DNA of 64,000 nucleotides from Pseudoalteromonas nigrifaciens (GCF_002221505.1 NZ_CP011036.1:2170001-2234000), one strand, 5' to 3'. Shown: positions 36,106-46,564, counted from the first letter of the stretch. The notes: a model not told the origin generated them from the letters alone. Numbers and translations: made by a program.

Positions 36106-36449
36106 GTGGCAGGTACTCACAATCCAAAAAATAATGGCTGGCACTAATTTAATAGTCACAAGGTCAAATCACACTTTTATTACAAATAACGTACAATTCA
36201 CCTCAAAAAGTAAACAGCAAGCTAGTAAAGTTTGATTGATGTCATAATATTATGTAATTGACCTATCTTTTTTAAGCCAAAAATTTTATCATTTCAACCG
36301 CAAAAAAATAAGGGTTTCTCGAGTCTGTTTTCTAAAATAATCGTATTTTTAATGTTTTAGATGGCAAGCTTGTGAAGTAATAGTAGGCCCCACTTTTTTT
36401 AGGTGGGTAATTCATTTCTAAACGCATTTATTGCAGCGGAAGCCAGAAA
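36106..36449. promoter_or_regulatory. Divergent promoter region of ccoN, with a possible FNR half-conserved site
   Basis: 344 bases without a gene. At 36232-36245 lies TTGAT-N4-GTCAT, eight of ten matches to the FNR consensus TTGAT-N4-ATCAA, about 205 bases before ccoN. cbb3 oxidase operons are commonly FNR-controlled and fnr is in the same cluster, which makes the site plausible but unproven. A short CCCAC...GTGGG hairpin lies near 36395. Confidence 0.35.
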
Positions 36450-37883
36450 ATGAGCCAGACAGTAGCATCACACACTGAGTACAACTATAAAGTTGTACGC
36501 CAATTCGCTATTATGACAGTGATTTGGGGCATCGTTGGCATGAGTATTGGGGTTCTGATTGCTGCCCAACTAGCTTGGCCAGCACTTAACTTTGATACAC
36601 CATGGTTAACATACTCTCGACTTCGTCCGTTACACACGAACGCAGTTATTTTCGCATTTGGTACAAGTGCACTTTTTGCGACGTCTTATTACGTCGTTCA
36701 ACGTACCTGTCAAACGCGCCTTCTTTCAGATAAATTAGCAGCCTTTACATTTTGGGGTTGGCAGCTTGTTATTGTGCTTGCTGTTATTACACTACCTTTG
36801 GGTATTACAAGTTCTAAAGAATATGCAGAACTTGAGTGGCCAATTGATATTTTAATAGCCGTTGTATGGGTAACTTATGCGGTAGTATTTATGGGCACAA
36901 TCGCAAAGCGTAAAGTGTCTCATATATATGTAGCTAACTGGTTCTATGCTGGCTTTATCATTACGGTTGCTGTACTTCATATTGTAAACAGTATGGCTGT
37001 ACCTGTGTCGTTAACTAAATCGTATTCCATTTATGCTGGTGCAGTTGATGCAATGGTACAGTGGTGGTACGGACACAATGCCGTTGGCTTTTTATTAACA
37101 GCTGGCTTTTTAGGTATGATGTATTACTTTGTACCAAAACAAGCAGGCCGTCCTGTTTACTCTTACCGCTTATCAGTGGTTCACTTTTGGGCGCTTATTT
37201 CGCTTTATATTTGGGCAGGCCCTCATCACCTTCACTACACTGCGCTTCCTGATTGGACGCAAAGTTTAGGTATGGTTATGTCTATTATCCTATTCGTTCC
37301 ATCTTGGGGTGGCATGATTAACGGTATTATGACGTTGTCTGGTGCATGGCATAAGCTTCGTACTGACCCTGTTTTACGTTTCTTAGTTGTTTCATTATCT
37401 TTTTACGGTATGTCTACGTTTGAAGGCCCAATGATGGCAATTAAATCTGTAAACGCGCTTTCTCATTACACCGACTGGACTGTAGGACACGTTCACTCAG
37501 GTGCATTAGGTTGGGTTGCAATGATATCTATCGGCGCTATTTACCACTTAATCCCTGCGCTATTCTCGCAAGGTCGTATGTACAGCGTTAAATTAATTAA
37601 CACACATTTTTGGTTACACACTGTTGGTGTTGTTTTATACATAGTAGCAATGTGGATCTCAGGTGTAATGCAAGGTCTAATGTGGCGTGCAGTTAACTCT
37701 GATGGCACATTAATGTATAGCTTTGTACAGTCTTTAGAGGCGTCTCATCCTTTCTATGTTATACGCTTTATTGGTGGTGTGTTCATCGTAGTAGGTATGC
37801 TAGTTATGGCTTATAACGTTTATCGTACAGTGGCAGCGAAGAACGATTCGCTGCAATTAGACGAACAAGCACAATTAGCATAA
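36450..37883 (+). CDS. ccoN: cbb3-type cytochrome c oxidase subunit I
   Basis: Catalytic subunit of the high-affinity oxygen reductase in the inner membrane; carries haem b and the haem b3-CuB centre. 477 residues with about 12 membrane helices. Haem and copper histidines are visible in [37 protein letters not shown] and [11 protein letters not shown]. It is first in ccoNOQP, 12 bases before ccoO. GGAAG precedes the ATG. Confidence 0.97.
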   Translation: MSQTVASHTEYNYKVVRQFAIMTVIWGIVGMSIGVLIAAQLAWPALNFDTPWLTYSRLRPLHTNAVIFAFGTSALFATSYYVVQRTCQTRLLSDKLAAFTFWGWQLVIVLAVITLPLGITSSKEYAELEWPIDILIAVVWVTYAVVFMGTIAKRKVSHIYVANWFYAGFIITVAVLHIVNSMAVPVSLTKSYSIYAGAVDAMVQWWYGHNAVGFLLTAGFLGMMYYFVPKQAGRPVYSYRLSVVHFWALISLYIWAGPHHLHYTALPDWTQSLGMVMSIILFVPSWGGMINGIMTLSGAWHKLRTDPVLRFLVVSLSFYGMSTFEGPMMAIKSVNALSHYTDWTVGHVHSGALGWVAMISIGAIYHLIPALFSQGRMYSVKLINTHFWLHTVGVVLYIVAMWISGVMQGLMWRAVNSDGTLMYSFVQSLEASHPFYVIRFIGGVFIVVGMLVMAYNVYRTVAAKNDSLQLDEQAQLA

Positions 37884-37895
37884 CGGAGTGAGATA

Positions 37896-38570
37896 ATGAG
37901 CAATAAAAATTCACAAAACAAACACGAAATAGTCGAAAAAAACATTGGCCTTATGGCTATCTTGACCGTTTTCGCAATTAGCTTTGGTGCATTAGTTGAA
38001 ATTACTCCGCTAATGTTTCAAGACGATACAACTAAACCAGTTGACGGACTACGTCCGTTAACGGCACTTGAAATGGAAGGCCGAGATCTATATGTACGTG
38101 AGGGTTGTTCTAACTGTCACTCACAAATGATCCGCCCTTTTCGTGACGAAGTTGAGCGTTATGGCCACTATTCGGTTGCTGGTGAATCTGTTTGGGATCA
38201 CCCTTTCCTTTGGGGTTCTAAACGTACTGGTCCTGACTTAGCTCGTGTAGGCAAACGTTATTCGGATGACTGGCATTATGCTCACTTAGTTGACCCACGT
38301 GCTGTGGTTCCTGAGTCGAACATGCCAGGCTTTCCTTGGTTAGCAGAGAATACGCTTGATACAAGCTTGACTTTGAATAAACTTAAAATTTTCCGTGACA
38401 CATTTGGAATCGATAGCCGTACCGACCGTTACGATGGTTTAGGTTACGGTAGTGATGAAGAATTAATCGCCGATGTTGCCAAAGTTGATGCAATGAATGA
38501 CGGTAAAGGTGCAACAGAAATGCAAGCCCTTATCGCTTATTTGCAACAACTTGGCACCCACTTGAAGTAA
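37896..38570 (+). CDS. ccoO: cbb3-type cytochrome c oxidase subunit II (mono-haem cytochrome c)
   Basis: Membrane-anchored cytochrome c subunit that passes electrons to CcoN. 224 residues: an N-terminal helix (about 18-40), one haem motif CSNCH (70-74 region, in [11 protein letters not shown]) and the Met ligand in [10 protein letters not shown]. The [17 protein letters not shown] stretch is highly conserved in CcoO. Confidence 0.97.
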   Translation: MSNKNSQNKHEIVEKNIGLMAILTVFAISFGALVEITPLMFQDDTTKPVDGLRPLTALEMEGRDLYVREGCSNCHSQMIRPFRDEVERYGHYSVAGESVWDHPFLWGSKRTGPDLARVGKRYSDDWHYAHLVDPRAVVPESNMPGFPWLAENTLDTSLTLNKLKIFRDTFGIDSRTDRYDGLGYGSDEELIADVAKVDAMNDGKGATEMQALIAYLQQLGTHLK

Positions 38571-38576
38571 CTAATT

Positions 38577-38762
38577 ATGGATTATGGGACATACAGAGGC
38601 ATTTTAACTCTGGTAATTTTAGTACTATTTATTGTGATTGTTGCTTGGGCATATAGCAAGCGTAGTAAAACACGTTTTAAAGACGCTGCTAATGTTATTT
38701 TCGAAGATGAAATAAAACACAACAATACGCTCTCTAACGAGGAAAAGGGGTCTGAGAAATGA
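38577..38762 (+). CDS. ccoQ: cbb3-type cytochrome c oxidase subunit IV CcoQ
   Basis: Small subunit thought to stabilise the oxidase. 61 residues: one membrane helix (about 8-28, GILTLVILVLFIVIVAWAYS) and a charged cytoplasmic tail. It overlaps ccoP by four bases (ATGA), the standard ccoO-ccoQ-ccoP layout. Confidence 0.92.
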   Translation: MDYGTYRGILTLVILVLFIVIVAWAYSKRSKTRFKDAANVIFEDEIKHNNTLSNEEKGSEK

Positions 38763-39793
38763 CTAGCTTTTGGAGTATTTGGGTTATTGTATTAACCCTA
38801 TCATGTTTGTTCATTTTATTTGGTTTACTCGTGTGGAATTTAAAAAACTACACTGGTGTACCTGAAGGTGAAAGCTGCGGACATGAATATGATGGAATTG
38901 AAGAGCTAAATAACCCACTACCAAAGTGGTGGACTTACATGTTCTTTGCAACATTTATTTGGTCTGTTTATTACTTAGCAGCTTACCCAGGTTTAGGTAA
39001 CTGGGAAGGATTAGGTAAGTGGACTAGTTCTAACCAAGGTATTACTTCTTTGGCTGAGTCTAAAGAAGCAGTAAAACTTGCTAAAGAAGAAGGTCGCTTT
39101 GTAAAACTTGATAAAGAGTACGAAGTTGCAGATGCACGTTTTGGTCCTATTTTTAATGAACTGGCACAAATACCTGTAGTAAAATTGGTTGAATCTAAAT
39201 TTGAAGGTGACGCAGCACAGCGAGTTGCACTTGAAAATGGTGAAAAACATGCCGAAACACAAGGTCAGCTAGCAATTGAAATTGGCCAACGTCTTTTTGC
39301 ACAAAACTGTTCTCAGTGTCATGGTTCTGACGCACGTGGTGGTACTGGCTTTCCTAACCTAACTGATAATGATTGGTTATATGGCGGCACACCCGATAAA
39401 ATTAAAGAAACATTACTTTACGGGCGTATAGCAGCAATGCCACCTTGGGGTGCTGCATTAGGTGAGCAAGGCGTTAAAGAAATGACCGCTCATGTACTTA
39501 GCCTTTCAGGTCGTACTGTAAACCAAAAAGACGCTGCTGCCGGCGAAGCTAAGTGGGCTATGTGTGCTGCATGTCATGGTGCTGACGGTAAAGGCTCTGT
39601 TGCACACAACTTACCCTTTGGTGCACCTAACCTAACCGACAACGTTTGGTTATATGGTGGTTCTCAACGTGCTGTTGAAGAAACGCTTAACCATGGTCGT
39701 GCCGGTGTAATGCCAGCGTGGAAAGATATTTTAGGTGAAGATAAAATACACCTACTAACGGCTTACGTTTACAGCTTATCTCAAGCTAAATAG
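38759..39793 (+). CDS. ccoP: cbb3-type cytochrome c oxidase subunit III (dihaem cytochrome c)
   Basis: Takes electrons from soluble or bc1-linked cytochromes and passes them into the oxidase. 344 residues: two N-terminal hydrophobic segments (about 5-28 and 58-78), HEYDGIEELNNPLPKWW, then two cytochrome c domains with CSQCH (about 190) and CAACH (about 271), and Met ligands in AAMPPWG and GVMPAWK. Last gene of the structural operon; a strong terminator follows. Confidence 0.97.
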   Translation: MTSFWSIWVIVLTLSCLFILFGLLVWNLKNYTGVPEGESCGHEYDGIEELNNPLPKWWTYMFFATFIWSVYYLAAYPGLGNWEGLGKWTSSNQGITSLAESKEAVKLAKEEGRFVKLDKEYEVADARFGPIFNELAQIPVVKLVESKFEGDAAQRVALENGEKHAETQGQLAIEIGQRLFAQNCSQCHGSDARGGTGFPNLTDNDWLYGGTPDKIKETLLYGRIAAMPPWGAALGEQGVKEMTAHVLSLSGRTVNQKDAAAGEAKWAMCAACHGADGKGSVAHNLPFGAPNLTDNVWLYGGSQRAVEETLNHGRAGVMPAWKDILGEDKIHLLTAYVYSLSQAK

Positions 39794-39846
39794 TTACACC
39801 GTTAACGAATATTTAACCTTTTAAATTCAATAGATTAATCCAGATC

Positions 39847-39876
39847 AAAAAAGCCTCCACTCGGAGGCTTTTTTTT
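39847..39876 (+). terminator. Terminator after ccoP
   Basis: A perfect 12-bp stem (AAAAAAGCCTCC and its complement) with a 4-base loop and a T-run. It separates the oxidase structural genes from the assembly genes. Confidence 0.93.
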
Positions 39877-39935
39877 AGTCTTTTACAAATATTTATTATA
39901 GTATAGCCGCATCTTCATTTTATTTTAGAGTAACT

Positions 39936-40427
39936 ATGCAACCTACTCCGTGGTATAAAAATTTTTGGCCTTGGTTTTTAATCTTTTTTCCCTCTGCTGC
40001 AATTATTGGCTGCATTAGCTTATTCTTTACCGCCATAGGCAATGGCCCTGATATGGTGGTAGATGACTACTATAAAAAAGGCAAAGCAATTAACTTAGAG
40101 CTTACTAAGTTTGATAAGGCAAAAGCTTTATACTTACATGGCGAGCTGAATGTTACCAGTGAGCGCGTTGGTTTTAAATTTACCAAAGGCGATACGAGCA
40201 ACATACATGCATTAAAACTGTCGTTTTATCATCGTACAATTAAAGCGCATGACTTTGAAGCCACGCTAACGCCTAATGCTAATCAAGAATTTACCGCATT
40301 ACTTGACGGGTTTACCGACGGTGCTTATTCGGTATTTATTGAGCCTATTGATGGTAGCTGGAAGCTAAAAGAAAACATTACCTTACCAACCACCCTTGCT
40401 GTTTTAGTTACGCCTAATTATAAGTAG
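39936..40427 (+). CDS. fixH: FixH/CcoH-family cbb3 oxidase assembly protein
   Basis: Membrane-anchored accessory protein needed for stable cbb3 oxidase assembly, probably in copper delivery with FixI. 163 residues: one N-terminal helix (about 12-34, after the typical PWYKNFWPWFLI) and a periplasmic domain with the family motif MVVDDYYKKGKAIN. It starts after its own short promoter gap and lies eight bases before fixI. Confidence 0.92.
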   Translation: MQPTPWYKNFWPWFLIFFPSAAIIGCISLFFTAIGNGPDMVVDDYYKKGKAINLELTKFDKAKALYLHGELNVTSERVGFKFTKGDTSNIHALKLSFYHRTIKAHDFEATLTPNANQEFTALLDGFTDGAYSVFIEPIDGSWKLKENITLPTTLAVLVTPNYK

Positions 40428-40435
40428 TATTTAGT

Positions 40436-42811
40436 ATGTCTATAAATTGCTTTCATTGCCTTGAAAGTGTACCTAACGGGTTTAGCGCACACGTAGTAAT
40501 TGATAATAAATCTCAGCCAATGTGTTGCATTGGCTGCCAAGCCGTTGCGCAAAACATTATTGATCAAGGTATGACCGACTATTATAAATATCGTACCGTT
40601 CAAGCTGGTAAAGTAGAGCAGTTAGTACCAGAGCAACTCGCCTTTATTAAAAGCTACGACAATGAAGATATTCAAGACGAATTTATAACGACCAATGACA
40701 ACTTCTCAGAAGTATTGCTCAGCGTAGAAGGTATAACCTGCGCAGCTTGTGCATGGCTTATAGAAAAGCAATTACTCAGTTTAAAAACAGTAAAGCGTGT
40801 TGATGTTAATACCTCAACTAACCGCGCTATGGTGCAATGGGATAAAACCGCCACCCCATTGAGCGAAATTATTACTAGCCTTGCTAAAATTGGCTATAAA
40901 GCCTATCCGTTTCAGTCCGACTTAGAAGCACAGCAAAAACAGCAAACCGCAAAAGCCTATATTCGCCGCTTAGGTGTAGCCGGTTTAATGACCATGCAAG
41001 TGATGATGTTTGCCTTTGCTATGTACTTTGGCATGTTCTCCGGTATGGACAGTAATTTTGAGCAGTATTTTAGGTGGATCAGCCTCGTTTTAGCTTCTCC
41101 GGTTATTTTATATAGCGCACTGCCCTTTTTAAGTAATGCCATTAATGGTTTAAAAGCAAAACAGCTTAATATGGACTTACCCGTCTCGCTGGCTATTTTT
41201 GGTGCTTACGGCGCAAGTTCTTACGCCACAATTATGAATGTTGGCGAGGTGTACTTTGAATCGGTATGTATGTTCACCTTTTTATTATTATTAGGTAAAT
41301 ATCTAGAATTTAGAGCACGATTAAAAGCCAGTGAATTTACAGCTAACTTACAAAAGTTATTGCCACTAACCGCCCGTACTCTCGATGCAAATGGCCAAGA
41401 ACATATTATTGCCGCTAAAAAGCTTAAATTAAACGATATTATTCTAATTAAAGCCGGCGAAACCATTCCTGCCGATGGAATTTTAATTAAAGGTAAAACC
41501 AGCGTTGATGAATCAATGATGACCGGAGAGCACCTGCCGGTTAATAAGTTTATTAATCACAGTGTTTACGCCGGCACAGTCAATCATGACGGCATTATTG
41601 AAATAAAAATCAATAAAATAGGCCAAAGCACGCTGCTAAATCAAATAATTCGTCTACAACACAATGCACTTACCAAACGCCCTAAACTAGTAGAAATTAC
41701 AGATAAAGTTGCTCAGTGGTTTGTGGCTGTGTTACTTATATTTGCATCGGTAACCGCATTTGGCTGGTATCAAATTGCCCCTGAGCAAGCATTTTGGATC
41801 ACTATTTCTGTACTCGTGGCTACGTGTCCTTGCGCGCTAAGCTTAGCTATTCCAACCGCATTAACCTGTTCGGTAGCCAACCTTACTCGTAAAGGTATTT
41901 TAATAAAACAAGCGCATGTGCTCGAAACTCTATCTAAAATCACTTTATTCGCATTTGATAAAACCGGCACGCTAACCCAAGGACGCTTTAGCTTAGATGC
42001 GGTCGATATACTCAGCGAAGAGTACACTAAAAATCAAGTGCTTGAGATTGCAGCCCAACTAGAGAGCTATTCAGAGCACCCAATTGCCCGTGCGTTTAGC
42101 CAATATAAAGTACCAGGGCATAAACTTAACGACATTCAATTACATCCAGGCAAAGGGATCAGCGCACAGTACAACGACACTCATTATGCTATTGGTAAAA
42201 GTGGCTGGTTTAATAGCAAAAAAACTAACGCGCAAGCAACTTTGTATATTAATCAGCAACCTATTGCCCGTTTTTACTTTGTCGATAAAATAAAAGATGA
42301 TGCGAGTACGTTAATTAACGCTCTACACACACATAAGTTAACGTGTCATATGCTTACTGGCGATGCGTCTGATGCGGGGCAACGTATCGCTAAAAAACTT
42401 AAATTACACAGCGTGCAATCGGGCTGTAGCCCTAAAGACAAACAAACAGCGGTTGAGCAATGGTCAACACAAGGTGAAGTGGTTGCCATGGTAGGTGATG
42501 GGGTAAACGACAGCCCAGTATTTGCCAGCGCGCACTTATCAATCGCCATGGAAACTGGGGCCGATATTTCAAAAAATAGCGCCGATGTGGTTTTGCTCAA
42601 TAGCGATTTAGCCTCAATCGAGCACCTATTAATAGTTGCCAAAAAAACTAGGCGTATTATTAAACAAAACTTAACTTTGTCTTTATTGTATAATGGCTCA
42701 ATATTACCGTTAGCTGCAATGGGGCTGGTAGCGCCTTGGATGGCTGTTATTGGTATGTCGACCAGCTCAATTATTGTGATATGCAACTCATTAAGGCTGT
42801 TAAAGTTATGA
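40436..42811 (+). CDS. fixI: Copper-exporting P1B-type ATPase FixI/CcoI
   Basis: Moves copper out of the cytoplasm for insertion into the CuB site of cbb3 oxidase. 791 residues. In order: an N-terminal Cys-rich metal-binding domain (CFHC, CCIGCQ), an HMA domain with CAAC, eight membrane helices with the transport motif CPC (ATCPCALSLAIP), the phosphorylation motif DKTGTLTQG, MLTGD and GDGVNDSP. The N-terminal zinc-finger-like part separates FixI from CopA. The stop overlaps ccoS by four bases. Confidence 0.96.
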   Translation: MSINCFHCLESVPNGFSAHVVIDNKSQPMCCIGCQAVAQNIIDQGMTDYYKYRTVQAGKVEQLVPEQLAFIKSYDNEDIQDEFITTNDNFSEVLLSVEGITCAACAWLIEKQLLSLKTVKRVDVNTSTNRAMVQWDKTATPLSEIITSLAKIGYKAYPFQSDLEAQQKQQTAKAYIRRLGVAGLMTMQVMMFAFAMYFGMFSGMDSNFEQYFRWISLVLASPVILYSALPFLSNAINGLKAKQLNMDLPVSLAIFGAYGASSYATIMNVGEVYFESVCMFTFLLLLGKYLEFRARLKASEFTANLQKLLPLTARTLDANGQEHIIAAKKLKLNDIILIKAGETIPADGILIKGKTSVDESMMTGEHLPVNKFINHSVYAGTVNHDGIIEIKINKIGQSTLLNQIIRLQHNALTKRPKLVEITDKVAQWFVAVLLIFASVTAFGWYQIAPEQAFWITISVLVATCPCALSLAIPTALTCSVANLTRKGILIKQAHVLETLSKITLFAFDKTGTLTQGRFSLDAVDILSEEYTKNQVLEIAAQLESYSEHPIARAFSQYKVPGHKLNDIQLHPGKGISAQYNDTHYAIGKSGWFNSKKTNAQATLYINQQPIARFYFVDKIKDDASTLINALHTHKLTCHMLTGDASDAGQRIAKKLKLHSVQSGCSPKDKQTAVEQWSTQGEVVAMVGDGVNDSPVFASAHLSIAMETGADISKNSADVVLLNSDLASIEHLLIVAKKTRRIIKQNLTLSLLYNGSILPLAAMGLVAPWMAVIGMSTSSIIVICNSLRLLKL

Positions 42812-42975
42812 GCATAGTTTACATTTTAGTTCCTATCGCTATTTTATTTGTACTAATAGCTATAGGAGTATTTTTTTGGGCAGTAAAAGGCGAGCAATTT
42901 TCTGATTTAAATAAACAAGGCCATAGTATCTTGTTTGAAGATGACAAAGAGCAGCATAACAAAAGTAATGATTGA
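42808..42975 (+). CDS. ccoS: cbb3 oxidase maturation protein CcoS
   Basis: Small membrane protein needed for cofactor insertion into cbb3 oxidase. 55 residues from ATG 42808, starting MSIVYILVPIAILFVLIAIG: one membrane helix and then AVKGEQFSDLNKQGHSILFE, the CcoS signature. The overlap ATGA with fixI decides the start over a longer upstream frame. The end overlaps the next gene by eight bases. Confidence 0.93.
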   Translation: MSIVYILVPIAILFVLIAIGVFFWAVKGEQFSDLNKQGHSILFEDDKEQHNKSND

Positions 42976-43639
42976 CCCTATTTTTGTCAGTGCTTTTTTT
43001 ATGGGCCTAATTGGCAGCGGCCATTGCATTGCAATGTGTGGTGGCATAGCCAGCTCATTGCAATTAGCCAGTAATAAACGCCAAACTCTCATTTACTCTT
43101 TTGCTTATAATATAGGCCGAGCGCTAAGTTACATGCTTGCAGGCGCATTAGTGGCAGGCATTAGCAGTAAATTTGCCACGCAAAACTCTGTTTTTGCATT
43201 ATCACTGTCTTTTATAGCAGGCATTTTTATGTTGTTGGTAGGGGTATATATAATGCGCTTAGCAGCTACCTTACAATGGCTCGAAAAAGTAGGTAAAACC
43301 TTAGTTTGGCAACACCTAGTTAAATTTAATAAATATTTAATGCCGATTAACTCGCCATTTAAAGCTCTTGGGTACGGCGCTTTATGGGGCTGGTTACCCT
43401 GTGGTTTAGTTTATTCAGCACTTACTTGGGCCATGACCAGCGCAAATGCGCTTGATGGTGCATTAGTAATGCTGTGTTTTGCACTAGGTACATTTCCCGC
43501 GATGATCACAATAGGCGTTAGTGCAAAAAAACTCAGCACCCTATTTAATCACCCTTGGACGCGAATAATATTAGGCAGCGTAATAATTTGGTATGGTATT
43601 TATTTACTGATCATTGCAACAGATAAGCTTGTGCATTAA
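42968..43639 (+). CDS. DsbD_2/TauE-SafE-like membrane protein of the cco cluster
   Basis: Member of the cytochrome-biogenesis transmembrane family (often named TauE/SafE-like). 223 residues, about six helices; GSGHCIAMCGG in the first helix is the family signature and its Cys may carry metal or redox function. ATG 42968, overlapping ccoS by eight bases, is preferred over an upstream ATG at 42935 because MIDPIFVSAFFMGLIG starts the family alignment. The conserved place after ccoS and before fnr supports a role in oxidase metal handling or assembly, which is an inference. Confidence 0.85.
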   Translation: MIDPIFVSAFFMGLIGSGHCIAMCGGIASSLQLASNKRQTLIYSFAYNIGRALSYMLAGALVAGISSKFATQNSVFALSLSFIAGIFMLLVGVYIMRLAATLQWLEKVGKTLVWQHLVKFNKYLMPINSPFKALGYGALWGWLPCGLVYSALTWAMTSANALDGALVMLCFALGTFPAMITIGVSAKKLSTLFNHPWTRIILGSVIIWYGIYLLIIATDKLVH

Positions 43640-43680
43640 CATTGATCATATTGTGGCTTGAATTTTAACGGATTGAATTT

Positions 43681-44418
43681 ATGGATTTTTCTCAAGGTCG
43701 TGCTAAAAGTAATTGTGCTATTAGCTGTAATAACTGCAGTATCAGCCAGTTATGTTTACCCTTCTCTCTTAATGGTCAAGAAATGGATAAGCTTGACGAA
43801 ATAATCGAGCGCAAAAAACCATTACACAAAGGCGACTTTTTGTTTGAGTCGGGCGCGCCATTAAACGCTATTTATGCTGTTCGTTCGGGTTCGTTTAAAT
43901 CTTATACTTTATCTGAGCAAGGCGATGAGCAAATTACAGGTTTTCATTTAGCCGGTGACTTAGTTGGTTTTGATGCAATAAGTAAAATGATGCACCAAAG
44001 CTTTTCACAAGCGTTAGAAACATCTATGGTATGCGAAATTCCGTTTGATACCCTTGACGAGTTAGCAGGCAGACTCCCTAAGTTACGCCAACAAATAATG
44101 CGCTTAATGAGTAGCGAAATTACCTATGACCAAGAAATGCTGTTACTGCTTAACAAAAAATCTGCCGAGCAACGCTTAGCCAGCTTTATTTTTAACTTAT
44201 CTGAACGCTTTGGTGAGCGTGGCTTTTCTCGTAAAGAATTTCGCTTTACCATGACCCGCGGCGAAATTGGCAATTACTTGGGTTTAACCGTTGAAACAAT
44301 TAGCCGTTTATTGAGTCGCTTTCAAAAAGCCGATTTAATAAAAGTTGAAGGCAAATTTATTACTATTTTAGATAACGATGCACTGGCCAAAGCAGCTGCA
44401 ATAGTAAAGCCCCGCTAA
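43681..44418 (+). CDS. fnr: FNR-type oxygen-responsive transcription regulator
   Basis: Fe-S-sensing regulator of the CRP family (EtrA in Shewanella). 245 residues. The cluster cysteines are Cys16, Cys19, Cys25 ([15 protein letters not shown]) and Cys118 (TSMVCEIPF). A cyclic-nucleotide-like barrel (about 30-150) is followed by the helix-turn-helix [20 protein letters not shown], whose Glu and Arg contact TTGAT half-sites. It follows the cco assembly genes and precedes uspE, as in Shewanella. Confidence 0.96.
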   Translation: MDFSQGRAKSNCAISCNNCSISQLCLPFSLNGQEMDKLDEIIERKKPLHKGDFLFESGAPLNAIYAVRSGSFKSYTLSEQGDEQITGFHLAGDLVGFDAISKMMHQSFSQALETSMVCEIPFDTLDELAGRLPKLRQQIMRLMSSEITYDQEMLLLLNKKSAEQRLASFIFNLSERFGERGFSRKEFRFTMTRGEIGNYLGLTVETISRLLSRFQKADLIKVEGKFITILDNDALAKAAAIVKPR

Positions 44419-44442
44419 TTAGCCTACTTACGTTGTAATATT

Positions 44443-44475
44443 CAAACCATTTAATCCATTCGATTAAATGGTTTG
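44443..44475 (+). terminator. Terminator-like hairpin after fnr
   Basis: A perfect 14-bp stem (CAAACCATTTAATC and its complement) with a 5-base loop, 25 bases after fnr. The final bases (TTTG) run into the FNR-like site at 44473. The T-tract is weak. Confidence 0.55.
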
Positions 44476-44486
44476 ATCTAGAACAA
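44473..44486 (+). promoter_or_regulatory. FNR-like binding site upstream of uspE
   Basis: TTGAT-CTAG-AACAA matches the FNR consensus TTGAT-N4-ATCAA in nine of ten positions. It lies 80 bases before the uspE start and directly after fnr, so Fnr may control uspE and the end of its own transcript. Confidence 0.6.
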
Positions 44487-44566
44487 TAATATTTGTACTA
44501 TCCCTTTCACTGTGCTCTATTTACGTTACACTCAAGGTACACCCGTAAAGTGAATGGAGCTTGCAC

Positions 44567-45493
44567 ATGAACACGATTAAACGCATTCTTGCGGTTATTG
44601 ACCCCACCAAAGACGACCAGCACGGTTTAGCTCGTTCGATTGATTTAGCTAAAAAATCTGGTGCGAGTATTACCGCCTTTATGACGGTTTACGACTTTTC
44701 TTATGAAATGACCACTATGCTCTCTGGCGATGAGCGCGAAGCTATGCGCAAAGCCGTGTTAAACGACCGCGAGCTTTGGTTAAAAGATTTAGTATCGCCT
44801 TATCAAAATGTTAATATTGATACACAAGTTGTTTGGCACAATCGCCCGTACGAAGCCATTATTAATACCGTTATTGAGCAAAGCTTTGACCTTGTTATTA
44901 AAGGCACTCATCTACACAGTACACTTAAAGCCGTTATTTTAACCCCAACCGATTGGCATTTAGTACGAAAATGTCCATCTCCGGTTTTATTTGTAAAACA
45001 AATGGCATGGCCTGCAAATGGCAACATTTTAGCGGCTGTTAATGCAGTGAGCGAAAACGAGCAACACTTAGCGCTTAATAAACGTATTATTAAAGACGCA
45101 CAATTTTTAGCAGAACTGGCCAACGCCCAACTAAACTTGGTGAACGCCTACCCTGCTACACCAATTAATATTGCCATAGAAATACCTGAATTTAACCCTG
45201 GCATTTATAACGAGTCGGTTAAAAAACATCATCATCAATCTACTAATGCACTGGCTGATGAGTTTAATTTACCCCCAGAGCAGTGCTTTATTGAAGAGGG
45301 TTTGCCTGAGGACGTTATTCCCGATGTAGCAAAACGTTTAAACAGCGAGTTGGTGGTTATTGGCACTGTAGGGCGTACTGGTTTAAGCGCGGCCTTAGTA
45401 GGCAATACTGCAGAGCATGTTATTGACAGCCTAGATTGCGATGTACTGGCACTTAAACCCGACGGGTATATTAGCCCGCTCGCAAAAGATTAA
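44567..45493 (+). CDS. uspE: Universal stress protein UspE
   Basis: Tandem universal stress protein linked in E. coli to oxidative and starvation stress and motility. 308 residues: two Usp domains (about 1-140 and 150-305); the second ends with the ATP-binding-like GTVGRTGLSAALVGNTAE. ATG 44567 is chosen because GGAG lies seven bases before it and MNTIKRILAVIDP is the family opening. The fnr-uspE pairing is conserved in gammaproteobacteria. Confidence 0.94.
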   Translation: MNTIKRILAVIDPTKDDQHGLARSIDLAKKSGASITAFMTVYDFSYEMTTMLSGDEREAMRKAVLNDRELWLKDLVSPYQNVNIDTQVVWHNRPYEAIINTVIEQSFDLVIKGTHLHSTLKAVILTPTDWHLVRKCPSPVLFVKQMAWPANGNILAAVNAVSENEQHLALNKRIIKDAQFLAELANAQLNLVNAYPATPINIAIEIPEFNPGIYNESVKKHHHQSTNALADEFNLPPEQCFIEEGLPEDVIPDVAKRLNSELVVIGTVGRTGLSAALVGNTAEHVIDSLDCDVLALKPDGYISPLAKD

Positions 45494-45580
45494 ATTTTGT
45501 TACCGAGCATTTTAAGTATATAATGCGCCCCTTTATTTTTAGCAAATAACTTTGCCGTATTGTTTAATAAGGGGGCGTAA

Positions 45581-46495
45581 TTGTCTCATTCAGATCAAGC
45601 TAAAGCTCAATTTAACTTAACCAAGCTTCAAAAGCGTTTACGCCGCCAAACAGGTCAAGCCGTCATGGACTTTAACATGATTGAAGAAGGCGACCGCATT
45701 ATGGTGTGCTTATCTGGTGGCAAAGATAGCTACACTATGCTCGACATGCTGCAACACTTAAAACGTGTAGCACCGATTAAGTTTGAGCTATTTGTTGTTA
45801 ACTTAGATCAAAAGCAACCTGGCTTTCCTGAGCACGTTTTACCCCAGTATCTAGATAAACTAAATGTTGAATACAAAATTGTAGAAGAAGACACCTACAG
45901 CATAGTGACCGATATTATTCCTGAAGGTAAAACGACTTGTTCACTTTGTTCGCGCCTGCGCCGGGGTATTTTATACCGTACTGCTAAAGAGTTAGGTGCA
46001 ACTAAAATTGCGCTTGGCCATCATCGCGATGACATGATAGAAACCCTATTTTTAAATATGTTTTACGGCGGCAAACTTAAAAGTATGCCAGCTAAGCTAA
46101 TGAGCGATAACGGTGAACATATGGTTATTCGCCCACTTGCATACTGTAAAGAAAGCGATATTAGCCAATATGCCTTTGTACAGGGCTACCCTATTATTCC
46201 GTGTAACTTATGTGGCTCGCAAGAAAACCTACAGCGTAAACACACAAAAGATATGTTAGCTAAGTGGGACGCTGAGCACCCAGGTCGTATAGAAAGTATT
46301 TTTACCGCTATACAGAACGTTGTACCGTCGCATTTAGCAGATAACCAGTTATTTGATTTTACTAATTTGCAAACTGGCGAAGTAATTGATGGTGGCGATA
46401 TTGCCCTAGACAAACCAGATATTCCAAAAGTGCCAATTAATAGCTTACAAGATGAAGATGCCAGCACAGAAGTGGTTACTATTAATCTGAGCTAA
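45581..46495 (+). CDS. ttcA: tRNA 2-thiocytidine biosynthesis protein TtcA
   Basis: Fe-S ATP-pyrophosphatase-type enzyme that thiolates cytidine 32 of some tRNAs. 304 residues. The PP-loop SGGKDSYTM (about 45-53) and two Cys pairs ([20 protein letters not shown]) that hold the cluster are visible. The start is TTG at 45581, decided by AAGGGGG upstream and the absence of an ATG in the conserved N-terminal region. It follows fnr-uspE as in E. coli and Shewanella. Confidence 0.95.
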   Translation: MSHSDQAKAQFNLTKLQKRLRRQTGQAVMDFNMIEEGDRIMVCLSGGKDSYTMLDMLQHLKRVAPIKFELFVVNLDQKQPGFPEHVLPQYLDKLNVEYKIVEEDTYSIVTDIIPEGKTTCSLCSRLRRGILYRTAKELGATKIALGHHRDDMIETLFLNMFYGGKLKSMPAKLMSDNGEHMVIRPLAYCKESDISQYAFVQGYPIIPCNLCGSQENLQRKHTKDMLAKWDAEHPGRIESIFTAIQNVVPSHLADNQLFDFTNLQTGEVIDGGDIALDKPDIPKVPINSLQDEDASTEVVTINLS

Positions 46496-46510
46496 CTTAA
46501 AGGTTATATA

Positions 46511-46542
46511 TAAAAAGGGTTTGCCATGGCAAACCCTTTTTA
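46511..46542. terminator. Bidirectional terminator between ttcA and recD
   Basis: A 14-bp perfect stem (AAAAAGGGTTTGCC and its complement) with a 2-base loop, with A- and T-runs at either side. Confidence 0.9.
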
Positions 46543-46564
46543 TTACCCCCACCTAAAAGCTTAA

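Noticed and set aside
39794..39935. A missing or hidden ccoG/fixG gene between ccoP and fixH
   Set aside because: Only 142 bases including a terminator lie there; from memory, Shewanella also keeps ccoG outside this block, so the absence is not treated as unusual.
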